64,000 bases of DNA from Thermococcus sp. 4557 (GTDB lineage: Archaea; Methanobacteriota_B; Thermococci; Thermococcales; Thermococcaceae). A program made the translations under genes and the position numbers. Of the stretch, positions 50,582 to 59,130 are shown in pieces. The number at the start of each line of letters is the position of its first letter. The stretch's first letter is position 1. Where the stretch lies: assembly GCF_000221185.1 (NCBI RefSeq), contig NC_015865.1, positions 1,947,321 through 2,011,320 of the forward strand, written 5' to 3'. The notes beneath the pieces are model-generated. The model was not told the origin of the DNA. It saw only the letters and a list, made by a program, of their open reading frames with translations, and did not search any database.

Positions 50582-51718
50582 ATGAAACTCTTTACGAGAA
50601 AATACCTCGCGGTGCTCGTGATAGTCGGCGGGATCCTCCTGGCCGTCGCCCAGTGGTGGAGCTATCGCCAGGTGGGCGAGGTTCTGGAGGACTATCCCAT
50701 AGCCGGTACGATGACGGGCTACGTCGTGGAAAAACGCCCCTTAATTCCTCACCTTTACGTGAGCTCTCTAAGGGGGCGCATAGTCGGCTACAGGTACGAC
50801 CCGGACACCAGACGGTATCTCGTTGTTGTCGAGGGGAAGACGAAAGGATCCAGGAAATCGGAGGAGTACCTGGAACTGCTGGATGTTACCCGCGAGAGAT
50901 ACTTTACCTACCTCAACAGAACTGCGGAGAAACTCACTATCTGGTGGGACACGAAGAACGAGTCGTACCTCAAGGGGGCGGCCCTTGACTTAGCCCACTC
51001 ATTACCGTGGAAGGTCGATCTGAGCGCCCTGGAGCGTTCGGAGAACAGAACCCTTGTGATCGTGGGGCCGCCCTACCCGTACGCCGTCCTGTACTCCTCC
51101 GGTTCGGCCTGGTATCTGGGGACTGCCCTGCTTCTCATAGCCCTCGCGATTTACATCCTCCACTCCGCGCCTGAGGTGGTTGAATTCGTTTCCAGGAGAA
51201 AGACCTGGCTGGGAGTTCTCCTCGTTAGTTTGTTGGTTCTCGCGAGTCTGAGAGACTCTGGAGAAGATCCCCTAATGAACCTGGGCCCGATGTGGTGGAC
51301 CAGCGATGGGGACTGCACCCGCGTCACTTACGCCGTCGTTAGAAACGAAAAAGTGGACAATGCGCTGATCGACGCCATCAAAATGGCCAAGGACTGGGAA
51401 GTTTACGGAAGAAAGAGGGCACGGGCGGTGGTGTTGCTCCTTCCTCCAGACGAGGCGGAAAACCTCGTCGGCAGGTTGAAGGAAGTGACCACGGCCAAGG
51501 CCGTTTCCGTTCAGCTTCGCGCCAGCAGGAGAGAAGAAAAGTGGAGGGAAGCGCTGGTTCCGGCTTATCAAGACCTGTTGGACCTCTACGGTGATACTCT
51601 GCCCGATGAAGCGTTTGTCGCCCTATTTAATGTTTCCAAAGACCTGGTTGGAGTGGAGACCGTGATTTATCCCAACTGCGGCGACATGAAGGTGGTTCGG
51701 ATAGTACTGGAGGGATAG
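50582..51718 (+). CDS. Hypothetical membrane protein
   Basis: I do not recognise this 378-residue protein. An N-terminal helix (about 8-27) is followed by an extracytoplasmic domain of about 150 residues, two helices (about 182-200 and 218-235), and a second soluble domain of about 140 residues, with two cysteines (GDCTRVTY and PNCGD). A TATA-like GTATTTAAG lies about 30 bp before the ATG. The layout resembles the next gene, and the two may be distant paralogs. Confidence 0.7.
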   Translation: MKLFTRKYLAVLVIVGGILLAVAQWWSYRQVGEVLEDYPIAGTMTGYVVEKRPLIPHLYVSSLRGRIVGYRYDPDTRRYLVVVEGKTKGSRKSEEYLELLDVTRERYFTYLNRTAEKLTIWWDTKNESYLKGAALDLAHSLPWKVDLSALERSENRTLVIVGPPYPYAVLYSSGSAWYLGTALLLIALAIYILHSAPEVVEFVSRRKTWLGVLLVSLLVLASLRDSGEDPLMNLGPMWWTSDGDCTRVTYAVVRNEKVDNALIDAIKMAKDWEVYGRKRARAVVLLLPPDEAENLVGRLKEVTTAKAVSVQLRASRREEKWREALVPAYQDLLDLYGDTLPDEAFVALFNVSKDLVGVETVIYPNCGDMKVVRIVLEG

Positions 51719-51835
51719 GAATGGGAAAGAACTCTCGAAATGAAGTTCCCCGCCGAGTATCAGGTTGAGGTGTACTTCCTTGGAGGGTGACCCGCTTTAT
51801 ATTCCCATGAAACAGCCCTGACAGGTGCATGGCAC

Positions 51836-52750
51836 ATGAAGTCAGCTCCAAAAGTCGTTTCAACGGTGCTTTTGACTGCCCTCGTCTTTATGATCCTGGT
51901 CTCCGCCCTCCAGTGGGTAGCGTACGAGAATGCTGAGGAGAAAGCCCGCTCGCTTCCCTGCAACCTCTCCCCCGCGCCGTACAGGCTCGAGGTCGAGTCG
52001 TTCCTTCCGCCAGGGAACCTCCTTGATGAAGCGATCGGCCACCGCTACGACGACGGGGGGCTTGAGGTTGTAGTGCCCGGAAAGCTCGGGGAGCCAAATC
52101 CGGAGTACGAATACCTGCTCTGGCGCCTCTCCTGGGAGCTAAACGACTCCGTAAACTACCTCAGGAGCTTCCTCGCGAACGGGGGCGACGAGGAAGTTGA
52201 GATGGCGTTTCAGGTGGTGGAGAGGAGCTACTTCATGTTCAGGCTTGAAAAAAGGCTCTGCCGGAAGAACCTGACGGCCGTGACTTTCAGGCCGGCCCCT
52301 CCCCTGAAGTGGGTCCTGTCATTGAGGTCTACTCTGGAAAAGCTCAGCGAGTACCGGAACTTTAGGGCGATGCTGTTCGGGACGGCCGTTGCTTTTTCCC
52401 TCGTCGGCATTTTCTGGCTCTGGCTCTTCCTCGTTGCAAAGCTGCCCCTCAACGGTTCGCCCAGGGTGATTGCAGCGCTCCTTTTAATGGTCATCCTCTT
52501 CGGCTCCGCCATTCCGGCGCTGAAGCTCGTCTATCCAAACGGAGAAAACAACCACCCCACGCCGGCCCGCCCCGAGTGTGACGTTGTCCACTTGGAGGAC
52601 TGCCACTCCGTGCTCTTCCACGCGGCCCTCGACTACATGGGTGACGAGGGGGGAACCGCCGCCTGCGAGACCCTCGCGTACCTCGAGAAACGCCTGAGAA
52701 AAGATGAAATGGAGAGACTGGCCGAGGTGCTGGAACCGAACTGCACCTGA
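51836..52750 (+). CDS. Hypothetical membrane protein, paralog-like to the preceding gene
   Basis: The 304-residue protein has the same plan as the preceding gene: N-terminal helix (about 8-28), an outside domain of about 140 residues containing two cysteines, two helices (about 180-200 and 212-232), and a C-terminal domain beginning at CDVVHLEDCHSVLFHAALDY. No known domain is visible. A TATA-like CTTTATATTC lies about 40 bp upstream. The C-terminal part, rich in Cys (four), suggests disulfides or metal binding. Confidence 0.7.
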   Translation: MKSAPKVVSTVLLTALVFMILVSALQWVAYENAEEKARSLPCNLSPAPYRLEVESFLPPGNLLDEAIGHRYDDGGLEVVVPGKLGEPNPEYEYLLWRLSWELNDSVNYLRSFLANGGDEEVEMAFQVVERSYFMFRLEKRLCRKNLTAVTFRPAPPLKWVLSLRSTLEKLSEYRNFRAMLFGTAVAFSLVGIFWLWLFLVAKLPLNGSPRVIAALLLMVILFGSAIPALKLVYPNGENNHPTPARPECDVVHLEDCHSVLFHAALDYMGDEGGTAACETLAYLEKRLRKDEMERLAEVLEPNCT

Positions 52751-52800
52751 CGCCACCTTTTTAAATCCCCCTTCTCCCCTTTATCCGGGAGGTGGCGGCC

Positions 52801-55233
52801 GTGACCGTCAAGGTCCGCTTTGACAAGGAAGTGAGAGAATACGCCAAAGGCGAGAAGGTTAAGGACGATGTTCTCAGGCTCACCGAGACCGCCCTGGCGC
52901 AGGCGCTTGAGAAGTTCCACAGAAGGATGATTCTGATAGAGGGTGATACACCGCGAAAGGCGGAGCTGGCCGGAATTCTGGCAGGGGCTTCAGCGCGCGT
53001 TTTGAGCGATGTCCTTGATGAACTGAAGAAAAAGCGCCTCCGCGATGAGAGTGAGGATGGGATACAGGTTCTCTACGCGACGGACGCCCTGGGGGAGGAC
53101 ACCTTCGGGCGGAAGCGCTACGAAGCATTCAGAAAGCACTTTGACGTTCTCGCGGGCTCAAACGCCGATGTGAAGGCCGTGACATTCAAGCACACACGCG
53201 ACATACTCGGAAGGACGTACGACCTGCTCGTTCTGGACATGAGCTACGATTACTCCCCCAACGACCTCGGAAGGATAATCGAGACCGTCCGCGGCGGCGG
53301 GCTCATCTTCATCCTGGCCCACCCATTTGAGAAGTGGAAAAAGATGTGGACTGGCTTCCACAAGAGCCTCGTCACGCCGCCCTACACTATAGACGACGTG
53401 AAGAAGCGCTTCAACAGGCGCATCATCCGTAAGTTCACCGAATACGACGGGATATACATCATCACCGAGAACGGCAAGCTCAGGAAGAAGCCGAAGCGGA
53501 ACAAGACCCAGGCAAAGATTAAGGGCCGCAGGGGCGTTGAGATTCCGGGCGAGACGGTTTTCCCGCGCGAGCTGTACGAGATGGCGCTCACCGAGGGTCA
53601 GGTCGAGGTTCTGAGGGCCTTCGAGGGGCTGGTCGAGGAGGAGGGCATGCTCGTTCTCACGGCGGACAGGGGGCGTGGAAAGAGCGTCTCGGTCGGAATA
53701 GCCGCGATAGGACTTGCCCTCGCCCTTAACAAGCGCACCCGCATCGTTGTAACCGCCCCCGAGCCGGAGAACGTCCAGGCCCTCTTCCGCTTCGCAAAGC
53801 GCGCCCTCGAGAGGCTGGGCTTTAAGCCCCACGTCGTCGAGGAGAAGGGCCTGATAAAGGAGCTCTACGCGAGGAAGATTGGACTGAGATATTACCCGCC
53901 GGCCGAGGGATACCGCAAGAGCGCCGACCTCTACATACTGGACGAGGCCGCCGGAATCCACGTTCCTCTACTCCACAAGTACCTCGACAAGCCCCGTGTC
54001 GTTTACTCCTCCACGATTCACGGCTACGAAGGTGCAGGCAGGGGATTCTCGGTCAAGTTCCTGAAGAAGGCCCGTGAGAAGCGCCGGTTCAGTGAGCTTC
54101 ACATGGACGAGCCGATACGCTACGCTGAAGGCGACCCCATCGAGAAGTGGCTCTTCGACGTCCTCCTGCTCGATGCGGAGCCGGTTGAGCTCACGGAGGA
54201 AGATTACAGGCTGATAAAGAACGGCGAGGTGTACTTTGAGGAGCCCAACCTCGATGACTGGTTTGAAAAGGACAGGGAAGACCTCAGGAACTTCGTCGGT
54301 ATCTACATCCTCGCCCACTACCGGAACAGGCCGAGCGATGTGGCCCTGCTCGCCGATGCACCGCACCATGAGGCCCGCGTTCTCCGCCTCAAGAACGGCA
54401 AGATAGTGACGGCGATTCAGATAGCCAAGGAAGGCAACATCCCCAAAAAGGTCGTCGAGAAGATGGTCAAGGGTTACAAGCCGCGCGGCAACATAATCCC
54501 CGACATGATGGTCAAGCACCACATGCTCAAGGAGTTCGCCAAGCTGAAGGGCTACCGCATCGTCCGCATAGCCACGCATCCCGATGCAATGGACATGGGG
54601 CTGGGCAGCAAAGCCCTTGAGCTCCTTGAAAAGGAAGCGCGTGAGAAGGGCCTCGACTGGATTGGCTCCGGCTTCGGTGCAAGTGAAGAGCTTGCCCGCT
54701 TCTGGGTCAGGAACGGCTTCGCGGTGGTGCACCTCAGTCCAGCCCGCAACCCGGTCAGCGGTGAGTTCACCGCGATAGTCCTCAAGCCGATAAGCGAGAG
54801 GGCGAAGAGGCTCATTCGCCAGGCCAGCGATGAGTTCAGAATCAGGCTCACGGAGTGGCTGGGCGACACCCACCGGGAGCTTGAGCCCGAGATAGCGCGC
54901 TGGCTTTTCGAGACGCCCTTCGGTGAGGCCGTGGATTACCCGATTCACCTCACCGACGTCCAGAAGAAGAGACTGGACGCCTTCACGGGCAAGGTTCTCA
55001 CCTACGACACAGTGCTCGACGCTGTCAAGCCGATAGTGAAGCTCTACTTCCTGGACGGCTGGATGAAGCCCTACCTCGACGAACGCCAGATAAAGCTCCT
55101 TATCTACCGCGTGCTCCAGGCCCACAGCTGGGAGGAGACCGCGAAGCTCATAGACAGAACCGAAACATTCACCATGATAGAGGTGCGCGACATCATCAGG
55201 GGCCTCTGGTACTACTACAAGAGGCTCCTTTGA
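52801..55233 (+). CDS. tmcA: tRNA/rRNA cytidine N4-acetyltransferase TmcA/Nat10
   Basis: This ATP-dependent RNA acetyltransferase makes ac4C, in Thermococcus at many sites in tRNA, rRNA and other RNA. The 810-residue protein has an N-terminal DUF1726-like domain, a RecA-like helicase domain with Walker A TADRGRGKS and Walker B-type YILDEAAGIHVPLL, a GNAT domain with IVRIATHPDAMDMGLGSKAL (acetyl-CoA loop) and GFGASEELARFW, and a C-terminal tRNA-binding region. GTG at 52801 is chosen because GGGAGGTGG lies just upstream; GTG at 52792 is the alternative. TATA-like CTTTTTAAATC lies near 52756-52766. Confidence 0.93.
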   Translation: MTVKVRFDKEVREYAKGEKVKDDVLRLTETALAQALEKFHRRMILIEGDTPRKAELAGILAGASARVLSDVLDELKKKRLRDESEDGIQVLYATDALGEDTFGRKRYEAFRKHFDVLAGSNADVKAVTFKHTRDILGRTYDLLVLDMSYDYSPNDLGRIIETVRGGGLIFILAHPFEKWKKMWTGFHKSLVTPPYTIDDVKKRFNRRIIRKFTEYDGIYIITENGKLRKKPKRNKTQAKIKGRRGVEIPGETVFPRELYEMALTEGQVEVLRAFEGLVEEEGMLVLTADRGRGKSVSVGIAAIGLALALNKRTRIVVTAPEPENVQALFRFAKRALERLGFKPHVVEEKGLIKELYARKIGLRYYPPAEGYRKSADLYILDEAAGIHVPLLHKYLDKPRVVYSSTIHGYEGAGRGFSVKFLKKAREKRRFSELHMDEPIRYAEGDPIEKWLFDVLLLDAEPVELTEEDYRLIKNGEVYFEEPNLDDWFEKDREDLRNFVGIYILAHYRNRPSDVALLADAPHHEARVLRLKNGKIVTAIQIAKEGNIPKKVVEKMVKGYKPRGNIIPDMMVKHHMLKEFAKLKGYRIVRIATHPDAMDMGLGSKALELLEKEAREKGLDWIGSGFGASEELARFWVRNGFAVVHLSPARNPVSGEFTAIVLKPISERAKRLIRQASDEFRIRLTEWLGDTHRELEPEIARWLFETPFGEAVDYPIHLTDVQKKRLDAFTGKVLTYDTVLDAVKPIVKLYFLDGWMKPYLDERQIKLLIYRVLQAHSWEETAKLIDRTETFTMIEVRDIIRGLWYYYKRLL

Positions 55234-55240
55234 GTCCCTC

Positions 55241-55246
55241 TTTTTT
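55241..55246 (+). terminator. T-run terminator after tmcA
   Basis: Six T residues preceded by a CT-rich stretch lie 8 bp after the tmcA stop and probably end its transcript. The next genes have their own TATA box (CTTTTTATAGG, about 55299-55309). Confidence 0.45.
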
Positions 55247-55378
55247 GTATGGCTTATCTCCCACACTCGATAACGATACGCGGTTTCCGGGAATCAACCT
55301 TTTTATAGGATTGTCCCGTAGGTAGGGTGTATCACTCTGATCGCCTGATTGGTTGGACAATTTCAACGGTGACTCCCT

Positions 55379-55891
55379 ATGGCGGGCAGCAACTGGGAGC
55401 GGATAATATCGATGACGAAGGACGGGATGAGGAGCATTGGAATGATGCGGAGAAAGATGAGCCGGGGAAAGAGGATAGCTCTTCTCATTGATGGCCCGAA
55501 TATTCTCCGCAAGGAGTTCGGGATAAAACTCGAGGACATAGTCGAGGCCCTTGAGGGACTCGGCGACCTGCGCGTTGCCAAGGTTGTCCTCAACCAGTAC
55601 GCCCCCCAGGGACTCATCGAAGCCGTCTCGAACCAGGGGTTCGACACCATGGTCGTCTCCGGTGAGACCGGGGTGAAGCTTGCGGTGGAGGCGATGCGCG
55701 AGATATACAACCCGAACATCGATGCCATAGCCATAGCAACCCGAAATGCGGAGTTCCTCCCGGTCATCCTCAAGGCCAAGGAGAAGGGCAAGGAGACGAT
55801 AGTGCTCGGCATAGAGCCGGGCTTTTCCGCGGCCCTAAAGCACGCGGCGGATTACACAATAATCCTGAACCCGAAGGGTGATGAGGAATGA
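55379..55891 (+). CDS. NYN-domain protein, copy 1, active-site residues lost
   Basis: The 170-residue protein belongs to the archaeal NYN/PIN-like family (TIGR00288-type). [19 protein letters not shown] carries the first Asp (D38), but the second acidic site reads [12 protein letters not shown] (G98, where the paralog has Asp) and the third reads TRNAEFLPV (N123 and E125, in place of Asp and Asp). This copy is therefore likely catalytically weak or dead. It has a basic N-terminal extension ([11 protein letters not shown]). Its stop overlaps the start of copy 2 (ATGA), so both are made together. GGTGA precedes the ATG. Confidence 0.88.
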   Translation: MAGSNWERIISMTKDGMRSIGMMRRKMSRGKRIALLIDGPNILRKEFGIKLEDIVEALEGLGDLRVAKVVLNQYAPQGLIEAVSNQGFDTMVVSGETGVKLAVEAMREIYNPNIDAIAIATRNAEFLPVILKAKEKGKETIVLGIEPGFSAALKHAADYTIILNPKGDEE

Positions 55892-56400
55892 AGGAGACCC
55901 TCTTCAAGGTGCTCCGCAGGGGCGAAAAGGAGGTCGAGGCCGAGCCCCCCAAGCACGTGAGGGGCAAGAGCATCGGCCTGATAATCGACGGTCCGAATAT
56001 TCTCCGCAAGGAGTTCGGGATAAAGCTTGAGGACATAGTCGAGGCGCTTGAGAGGATCGGCAAGATACGCGTTGCCAAGGTTGTCCTCAACCAGTACGCT
56101 CCCCAGGGACTCATCGAAGCCGTTGTCAATCAGGGACTCGAGCCGATAATCGTCGCCGGCGACACGGACGTCAGGATAGCTATAGAGGCGATGGAGCTCA
56201 TCTACAACTCGGACGTCGAGGTCATCGCCCTGGCCACCCGCGATGCAGACTTTCTCCCCCTCATCAACGAGGCCAAACGTAAGGGCAAGGAGACCATAGC
56301 CATAGGCGTTGAACCCGGCTTTTCCGTGGCCCTTCAGAACGCGGCCGACTACGTGATAAGAATGGAGGGAAAGGGGGAGGAACGGGCAAATAACTTTTAA
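55888..56400 (+). CDS. NYN-domain protein, copy 2, intact acidic site
   Basis: The 170-residue paralog of the preceding gene keeps the full set of acidic residues of NYN ribonucleases: D34 in [12 protein letters not shown]92/D94 in [12 protein letters not shown], and D119/D121 in [10 protein letters not shown]. It is likely a metal-dependent nuclease acting on RNA, although no substrate is known for this group. Much of the DNA is nearly identical to copy 1, including a 32-bp identical run around the first motif (from CCGAATATTCTCCGC), so the duplication is recent or maintained by gene conversion. Confidence 0.9.
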   Translation: MKETLFKVLRRGEKEVEAEPPKHVRGKSIGLIIDGPNILRKEFGIKLEDIVEALERIGKIRVAKVVLNQYAPQGLIEAVVNQGLEPIIVAGDTDVRIAIEAMELIYNSDVEVIALATRDADFLPLINEAKRKGKETIAIGVEPGFSVALQNAADYVIRMEGKGEERANNF

Positions 56401-56409
56401 GTCCCTTTC

Positions 56410-56606
56410 CTATTCTACCGTTCTGGTTGGCCGCAACTTTTGTAAAGTTTGTGAGCATGCCTCGTCACGGCTAACCTTCCAGTCTCCCGTCTTCATTGAC
56501 TGGCTTTCGGGGGGAACGGAAACTCCCCACATCCTCATGAATTTTCGCAGTCCCCATTCGGGCTTAGCGACCCCACATATCGGAGACTGCCACGCCACCT
56601 TAAAAT
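56410..56606 (-). mobile_element. Hairpin-rich remnant, possibly of an IS200/IS605-type end
   Basis: Within a 290-bp gap without genes lie at least four hairpins: AACTTT-TGT-AAAGTT (56435-56449), CCAGTC/GACTGG (56479-56503), GGGGA/TCCCC (56511-56528) and a 9-bp imperfect stem GCAGTCCCC/GGAGACTGC (56547-56590). On the minus strand an open frame reads GLRKFMRMWGVSVPPESQS and then GDWKVSRDEAC, which resembles the tail of TnpB proteins. The segment could be a non-autonomous IS200/IS605 remnant with its omega-RNA-like end, or an unrelated structured RNA. A TATA-like TTTTATTTTAAGG (about 56593-56605, minus strand) could drive its transcription. Confidence 0.35.
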
Positions 56607-56690
56607 AAAACTCCACTTAAAAATTACGCAAACCAAAAGACACCAAATATTTTAAATGCTACCAATCAAGAAACAGCCCGGTGGGAGAAA

Positions 56691-57623
56691 GTGATAGTTG
56701 AAATAATCCTCTTCGCCGTTGGTCTGGTTCTTCTCATCAAGGGGAGCGATTACTTTGTGGAGGCGGCCTCCCGCGTCGCCAAGGGGTTCGGCGTCAGTGA
56801 GTTCATAATCGCACTCGTCCTCGCGAGCATCGCCACCACCCTGCCGGAGGTAACGGTCTCAGCCATATCCTCCTATCAGGGAAACCCGGACATCGCCCTG
56901 GGAAACGCGATAGGGAGCGCCCTCGCCAACATAGCCCTCATCCTCGGAGTCTCGGCCCTGATAATGCCCCTCAGCGTTGAGAGGACAGCCTGGAAAAACG
57001 CCCTCTTCATGGTAGCCGTCACCGCCTACGCGGGCCTGCTCATGCACGACGGAACCATAAGCCGGCTCGACGGTGCCAGCCTCATACTCATCTACTTCGG
57101 CTTCCTCTACTACCTCTACCGGAAGCACATGACGCTCGAGGAACTTCCCGAGGGCGGAACCCGCGACCCCCGCAGGGATGCCCTGATAATGCTCGGGAGC
57201 GGTCTGGTCGTGGTCATCGGCGCCAAACTGGTCGTGGACAGCGCCGTAACGATAGCTAGGGCTTTCGGTGTCCCTGAAATCGTAATCGGTCTGACGATGG
57301 TGTCCATAGGAACCTCCCTGCCGGAGCTCACGAACTCCCTCATGGCCACCCTCAAGAGGCTGCCCAACATAAGCGTCGGCAACATAATCGGCGCCAACAT
57401 ACTCGACGTGCTCATGGTCATAGGAATAGCGTCCCTGATAAACCCCATAAAGGTGGATGCGACGGTTTACACCTTCACCCTGCCGCTGACCCTCCTCGTC
57501 ATGGGGCTCCTAACCGCCGTCCTGCGGCTCACGGGGAGGATAGACAGGGTTACCGCGGGTGTTTTCCTGGCGGTGTACGCATACTTCCTGTACGCCTACA
57601 CAACAGGTGCCGTGAGGCTCTAA
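56691..57623 (+). CDS. Calcium/sodium antiporter, CaCA family
   Basis: The 310-residue membrane protein is a YrbG-type cation exchanger with two inverted repeats of about five helices. The alpha-repeat motifs are LVLASIATTLPEVTVSA, followed by GNAIGSALANIALILG, and LTMVSIGTSLPELTNSL, followed by GNIIGANILDVLMVIG, which hold the ion-binding glutamates. It exchanges Ca2+ for Na+ or H+ across the membrane. GTG at 56691 follows GGTGGGAG; TATA-like ATATTTTAAATG lies about 40 bp upstream. Confidence 0.93.
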   Translation: MIVEIILFAVGLVLLIKGSDYFVEAASRVAKGFGVSEFIIALVLASIATTLPEVTVSAISSYQGNPDIALGNAIGSALANIALILGVSALIMPLSVERTAWKNALFMVAVTAYAGLLMHDGTISRLDGASLILIYFGFLYYLYRKHMTLEELPEGGTRDPRRDALIMLGSGLVVVIGAKLVVDSAVTIARAFGVPEIVIGLTMVSIGTSLPELTNSLMATLKRLPNISVGNIIGANILDVLMVIGIASLINPIKVDATVYTFTLPLTLLVMGLLTAVLRLTGRIDRVTAGVFLAVYAYFLYAYTTGAVRL

Positions 57624-57730
57624 CTTTATCCTCACTTTTTTCCGACTTCTCAACAATAGGAAGCAAAGCTTTATTAATCCGGTTATTACCCCATTATTGA
57701 GAACCAAAACCGGGTATTGGAGGTGTTGCC

Positions 57731-58870
57731 ATGAGGAAACTTGGCGCGTTCCTCGCCGTGCTACTGCTTCTGGGACTCATGGTCCCAAAACCGGTCGCGG
57801 CTGAAGAAACGCTGACGGTTTACTCCTACGACAGCATCGAATGGTGGATGAAGGAGATAGTTCCGATTTTCGAGCAGAAATACGGTGTCAAGGTGAACCT
57901 CGTCCTCATCGGTGACGCCGGCGAGGTTCTAAACCGGCTCATCCTTGAGAAGGACAATCCCCAGGCTGACGTCGTCGTGGGCATAGACAACAGCTACCTG
58001 GCGAAGGCCATAGACGCGGGTGTTTTGGAACCGTACAAGCCGGCCAACGCCGACGTGATTCCGGACTGGATCATTGAGAAGTTCGACCCGACCTACCACC
58101 TCACGCCCTACGACTACGGCTTCATAGCAATCAACTACCGCAAGGACATGGTTCAGAACCCGCCGACCAGCCTCGAAGACCTCACCAAGCCGGAGTGGAA
58201 GGGCAAGCTGATAATCGAAGACCCGCGCACGAGTTCTCCGGGAATGGCCTTCCTCCTCTGGACAGTGGCCGTTTACGGCGACAACTGGCTGAACTACTGG
58301 GAGAAGCTGAAGGAGAACGACGTTCAGATAGTCAAGGGCTGGAGCGAGGCGTGGGGTGCGTTCAGCGAGGGCGAGTACCCGCTCGTCCTCAGCTACGCCA
58401 CCTCCCCAGCCGCAACCGTCTACTACGACAACAACACCAACGTCGGAGCCGTCGCCTTCAGGGAGGGCAACTACCTCCAGATAGAGGGCGCTGGAATAGT
58501 CAAGGGCGCCAGGAACAAGGAGCTGGCGAAGAAGTTCATCGAGTTCCTCATCAGTGCCGAGGCCCAGGAGAAGCTCCCCCTCAACCAGTGGATGTACCCC
58601 GTTAACGGGGACGTTGAACTCCCGGAGGTCTTCCAGTACGCGGTCAAGGTGGACAAGCCCGTCGCAATAGACTCCAGGGAGATAGAGACCAACTACGAGA
58701 CCTGGCTCACGCAGTGGACCCAGCTCATGGTCGAGGGGAAGAGCCCGGAGGAGATACTCGGGAAGACGACCACCGAAACCGGCGGAGAAAATGACAACAC
58801 CGGCATATGCGGGCCGGCCCTGATGGTTGGCCTCGCCGTGCTCCCGCTCCTCCTCAGGAGGAGGCGGTGA
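57731..58870 (+). CDS. Thiamine-type ABC substrate-binding protein with CGP-CTERM tail
   Basis: The 379-residue exported protein has a signal peptide (residues 1-24, ending VAA) and a binding-protein fold that follows ThiB/TbpA: LTVYSYDSIEWWMKEIVPIF, QADVVVGIDNSYLAKAIDAG, PYDYGFIAINYRKDM, SPGMAFLLWTVAVYG and LSYATSPAATVYY. It ends with a linker, CGP, a hydrophobic helix and RRRR, the Thermococcaceae CGP-CTERM anchor, rather than a lipobox. No permease or ATPase gene is next to it, so its partners are elsewhere. Thiamine, its phosphates or a precursor are the likely ligands, inferred from family. AGGTG precedes the ATG. Confidence 0.88.
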   Translation: MRKLGAFLAVLLLLGLMVPKPVAAEETLTVYSYDSIEWWMKEIVPIFEQKYGVKVNLVLIGDAGEVLNRLILEKDNPQADVVVGIDNSYLAKAIDAGVLEPYKPANADVIPDWIIEKFDPTYHLTPYDYGFIAINYRKDMVQNPPTSLEDLTKPEWKGKLIIEDPRTSSPGMAFLLWTVAVYGDNWLNYWEKLKENDVQIVKGWSEAWGAFSEGEYPLVLSYATSPAATVYYDNNTNVGAVAFREGNYLQIEGAGIVKGARNKELAKKFIEFLISAEAQEKLPLNQWMYPVNGDVELPEVFQYAVKVDKPVAIDSREIETNYETWLTQWTQLMVEGKSPEEILGKTTTETGGENDNTGICGPALMVGLAVLPLLLRRRR

Positions 58871-58980
58871 GGTTTGTTTCTTTTCTCATTTAGTGTTTCG
58901 CATCTACAGTTCAGAATGCCAGGTCACAGCCTACAAAAACCTTTATATAAATCCTTCCGCAAGAGACTATCGGTGGGAGA

Positions 58981-59130
58981 ATGGCCAAATTTGACGGTTA
59001 TGAACTCATACTGGAGACTCCGGAAGAGCTCCAGAATTTCGTAAAGGCACTCGAAAAAGCCAAGGAGCGAGATCCCAGAGAGGTAGAAGATACAGTCAAG
59101 AGAGCCTTGGCTATTGTGGGTATTATCTGA
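58981..59130 (+). CDS. Small 49-residue hypothetical protein
   Basis: This short gene encodes MAKFDGYELILETPEELQNF followed by a charged helix (VKALEKAKERDPREVEDTVK) and a hydrophobic end. It has a good TATA box (CTTTATATAAATC, about 58941-58953) and GGTGGGAG just before the ATG, so it is likely real. It converges on the GNAT-type gene with an 8-bp overlap. It may act as a small partner or regulator of that protein, which is speculation. Confidence 0.6.
   Translation: MAKFDGYELILETPEELQNFVKALEKAKERDPREVEDTVKRALAIVGII

Noticed and set aside
51740..51790. 16-codon frame MKFPAEYQVEVYFLGG between two membrane protein genes
   Set aside because: Too short, and no ribosome site or TATA box of its own; could be a scrap of a decayed gene, but there is no further evidence.
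53968..55266. 432-codon open frame opposite tmcA
   Set aside because: It is wholly antisense to the conserved helicase and GNAT domains of TmcA and has no recognisable domain.
55310..55361. ATTGTCC ... GGACAAT inverted repeat before the NYN genes
   Set aside because: The left arm lies at the TATA box, before the likely transcription start, so it cannot form an RNA leader stem, and 7-bp arms with a 38-bp gap can arise by chance.
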